Below are positions 4,783 through 5,287 of a DNA stretch of 5,287 nucleotides, piece after piece. The notes beneath the pieces are model-generated. The model saw only the letters and a list, made by a program, of their open reading frames with translations. It was not told the origin of the DNA and ran no database searches. The position numbers and the translations under genes are program-made. The first letter of the stretch is position 1, and each line of letters begins with the position of its first letter. Source of the DNA: JTS-AC122 sp041742635 (lineage in GTDB: Bacteria; Planctomycetota; Phycisphaerae; Phycisphaerales; UBA1924); assembly GCA_041742635.1 (NCBI GenBank), contig JBGSIF010000357.1:1-5287 (forward strand), in the 5' to 3' direction.

Positions 4783-5162
4783 CGATTCCTTCAACGGAAA
4801 CAACCAGAATGTTGGACCGACCTCTTCCACTCGAATCAGACAGCACGCTGCGACCCCCCCAGATCAATCCGACGCCCACGCAGCGGCGAGAGAACAACGA
4901 GGAGTCTGGTTTGCAGACTGCGCCCACCATGCCGGTTTCGTTGCCCAAAGTGATCGAAGTCAAACCCGCAACACCAGCGGCAGAGACCGCACTGGACGCT
5001 CGCCAGGACGAAATCATGGCCGTCGCTTCGAGCGACGGTCGCCCCCCGAATCGTCAATCGCGGTTGATGGAGTGGCGCTGGCTTGGCGTGGCAGTAGGCC
5101 TCATCGTCGCCGGGGGCGTCACATGGATCGCCATCGAAGGCGTGGGGCTAGCAGCCCGTTGA
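4779..5162 (+). CDS. Single-pass membrane protein of unknown function
   Basis: A 127-residue protein not assigned to a family. Residues 1-95 are hydrophilic, rich in Pro, Thr, Glu and Arg, and probably disordered. One membrane helix follows (about 101-119, WLGVAVGLIVAGGVTWIAI), then a short tail ending in AAR. With no N-terminal signal it is likely C-terminally anchored with its bulk in the cytoplasm, like the DUF883 protein at the head of the operon. Its start overlaps the preceding stop in an ATGA arrangement (4779-4782), which strongly supports co-translation. It is the last gene before a GC-rich hairpin. Confidence 0.75.
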   Translation: MTIPSTETTRMLDRPLPLESDSTLRPPQINPTPTQRRENNEESGLQTAPTMPVSLPKVIEVKPATPAAETALDARQDEIMAVASSDGRPPNRQSRLMEWRWLGVAVGLIVAGGVTWIAIEGVGLAAR

Positions 5163-5177
5163 AGAACCCGCGCAACC

Positions 5178-5213
5178 GCCGGGCCGCCATGATGGTACAA
5201 CATGGCGGCGGGC
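5178..5213 (+). terminator. Strong GC-rich hairpin after the operon
   Basis: GCCGCCATG (5183-5191) pairs perfectly with CATGGCGGC (5201-5209) around a 9-base loop. The stem extends by GCC/GGC (5178-5180 with 5211-5213) across a small internal loop. It begins 15 bases after the last stop of the operon, the place expected for a terminator. No T-tract follows on either strand, so it could instead be a terminal or subterminal structure of the element that may begin just downstream. Confidence 0.45.
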
Positions 5214-5246
5214 AGAGGCGGCGGGGGCGGTGGCGGAGATCGTGCG

Positions 5247-5287
5247 ATGGCGTTGGGCAAGCGGGATGGCGAGCGTCAGGATGACAT
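5247..5287 (+). CDS. Possible start of an IS1182-like transposase (cut by window edge)
   Basis: An open frame from ATG 5247 reads MALGKRDGERQDD to the window end, with GGAG 9 bases before the ATG. Transposases of the IS1182 group often begin with a very similar M-x-L-G-K/R-R...E-R-Q segment followed by a conserved LP...HPFY region, which would lie outside the window. Only 13 residues are visible, so this rests on a short resemblance plus a good ribosome site. If correct, the G-rich run at 5207-5237 would lie at or near the element's left end. Confidence 0.4.
   Translation, partial: MALGKRDGERQDD

Noticed and set aside
5054..5260. Minus-strand open frame with a run of seven prolines
   Set aside because: It overlaps the last operon gene and the hairpin; the prolines come from the G-rich run at 5218-5230, and no ribosome site or family match is seen.

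Overview
This is a high-GC bacterial window. It most resembles a Gram-negative-type organism with an outer envelope, because it carries a lipobox lipoprotein, a YqjD/ElaB-type protein and several small envelope proteins. The ferredoxin and the gene mix would fit Planctomycetota (a Phycisphaerae-like genome), but nothing here proves the phylum. No tRNA, rRNA or CRISPR array was seen.

Left part (1-1417, all minus strand): a run of iron-sulfur genes. Reading leftward, these are a 7Fe-type ferredoxin (1417-1157), a stand-alone Nfu N-terminal-domain protein (1045-779) and the adenine glycosylase MutY (687 to beyond base 1, C-terminus cut by the window edge). MutY and the ferredoxin carry Fe-S clusters and Nfu_N belongs to an Fe-S biogenesis family, so the grouping is coherent although the gaps are about 90-110 bases.

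Middle part (1418-2732): a divergent control region followed by a copper-type module on the plus strand. The region has no convincing gene from 1418 to 1740. It contains a dyad at 1661-1678 that closely resembles the known CsoR operator of Firmicute copZA, plus a second GGGGTAT half-site exactly 21 bp further on. Downstream are a CopZ/HMA-like protein with an altered metal motif and a long low-complexity tail (1741-2175), and a CsoR-family repressor with the complete Cys-His-Cys copper triad (2343-2732). Repressor, operator and a metal-binding-type protein together predict a Cu(I)-responsive autoregulated unit.

Right part (2789-5162, plus strand): a string of very small envelope proteins: DUF3309 (54 aa), DUF3185 (72 aa), a lipoprotein with an Ig/PKD-like domain (TTG start), and a tight four-gene operon. 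The operon encodes a DUF883 (YqjD/ElaB) protein, a two-helix YqjE/phage-holin-superfamily protein that appears to start at CTG, a small hydrophobic protein in the yqjK position, and a single-pass membrane protein of unknown function. Starts and stops in the operon overlap or nearly touch. A strong GC-rich hairpin follows. The last 41 bases look like the start of an IS1182-like transposase, so the right edge may be the border of a mobile element.
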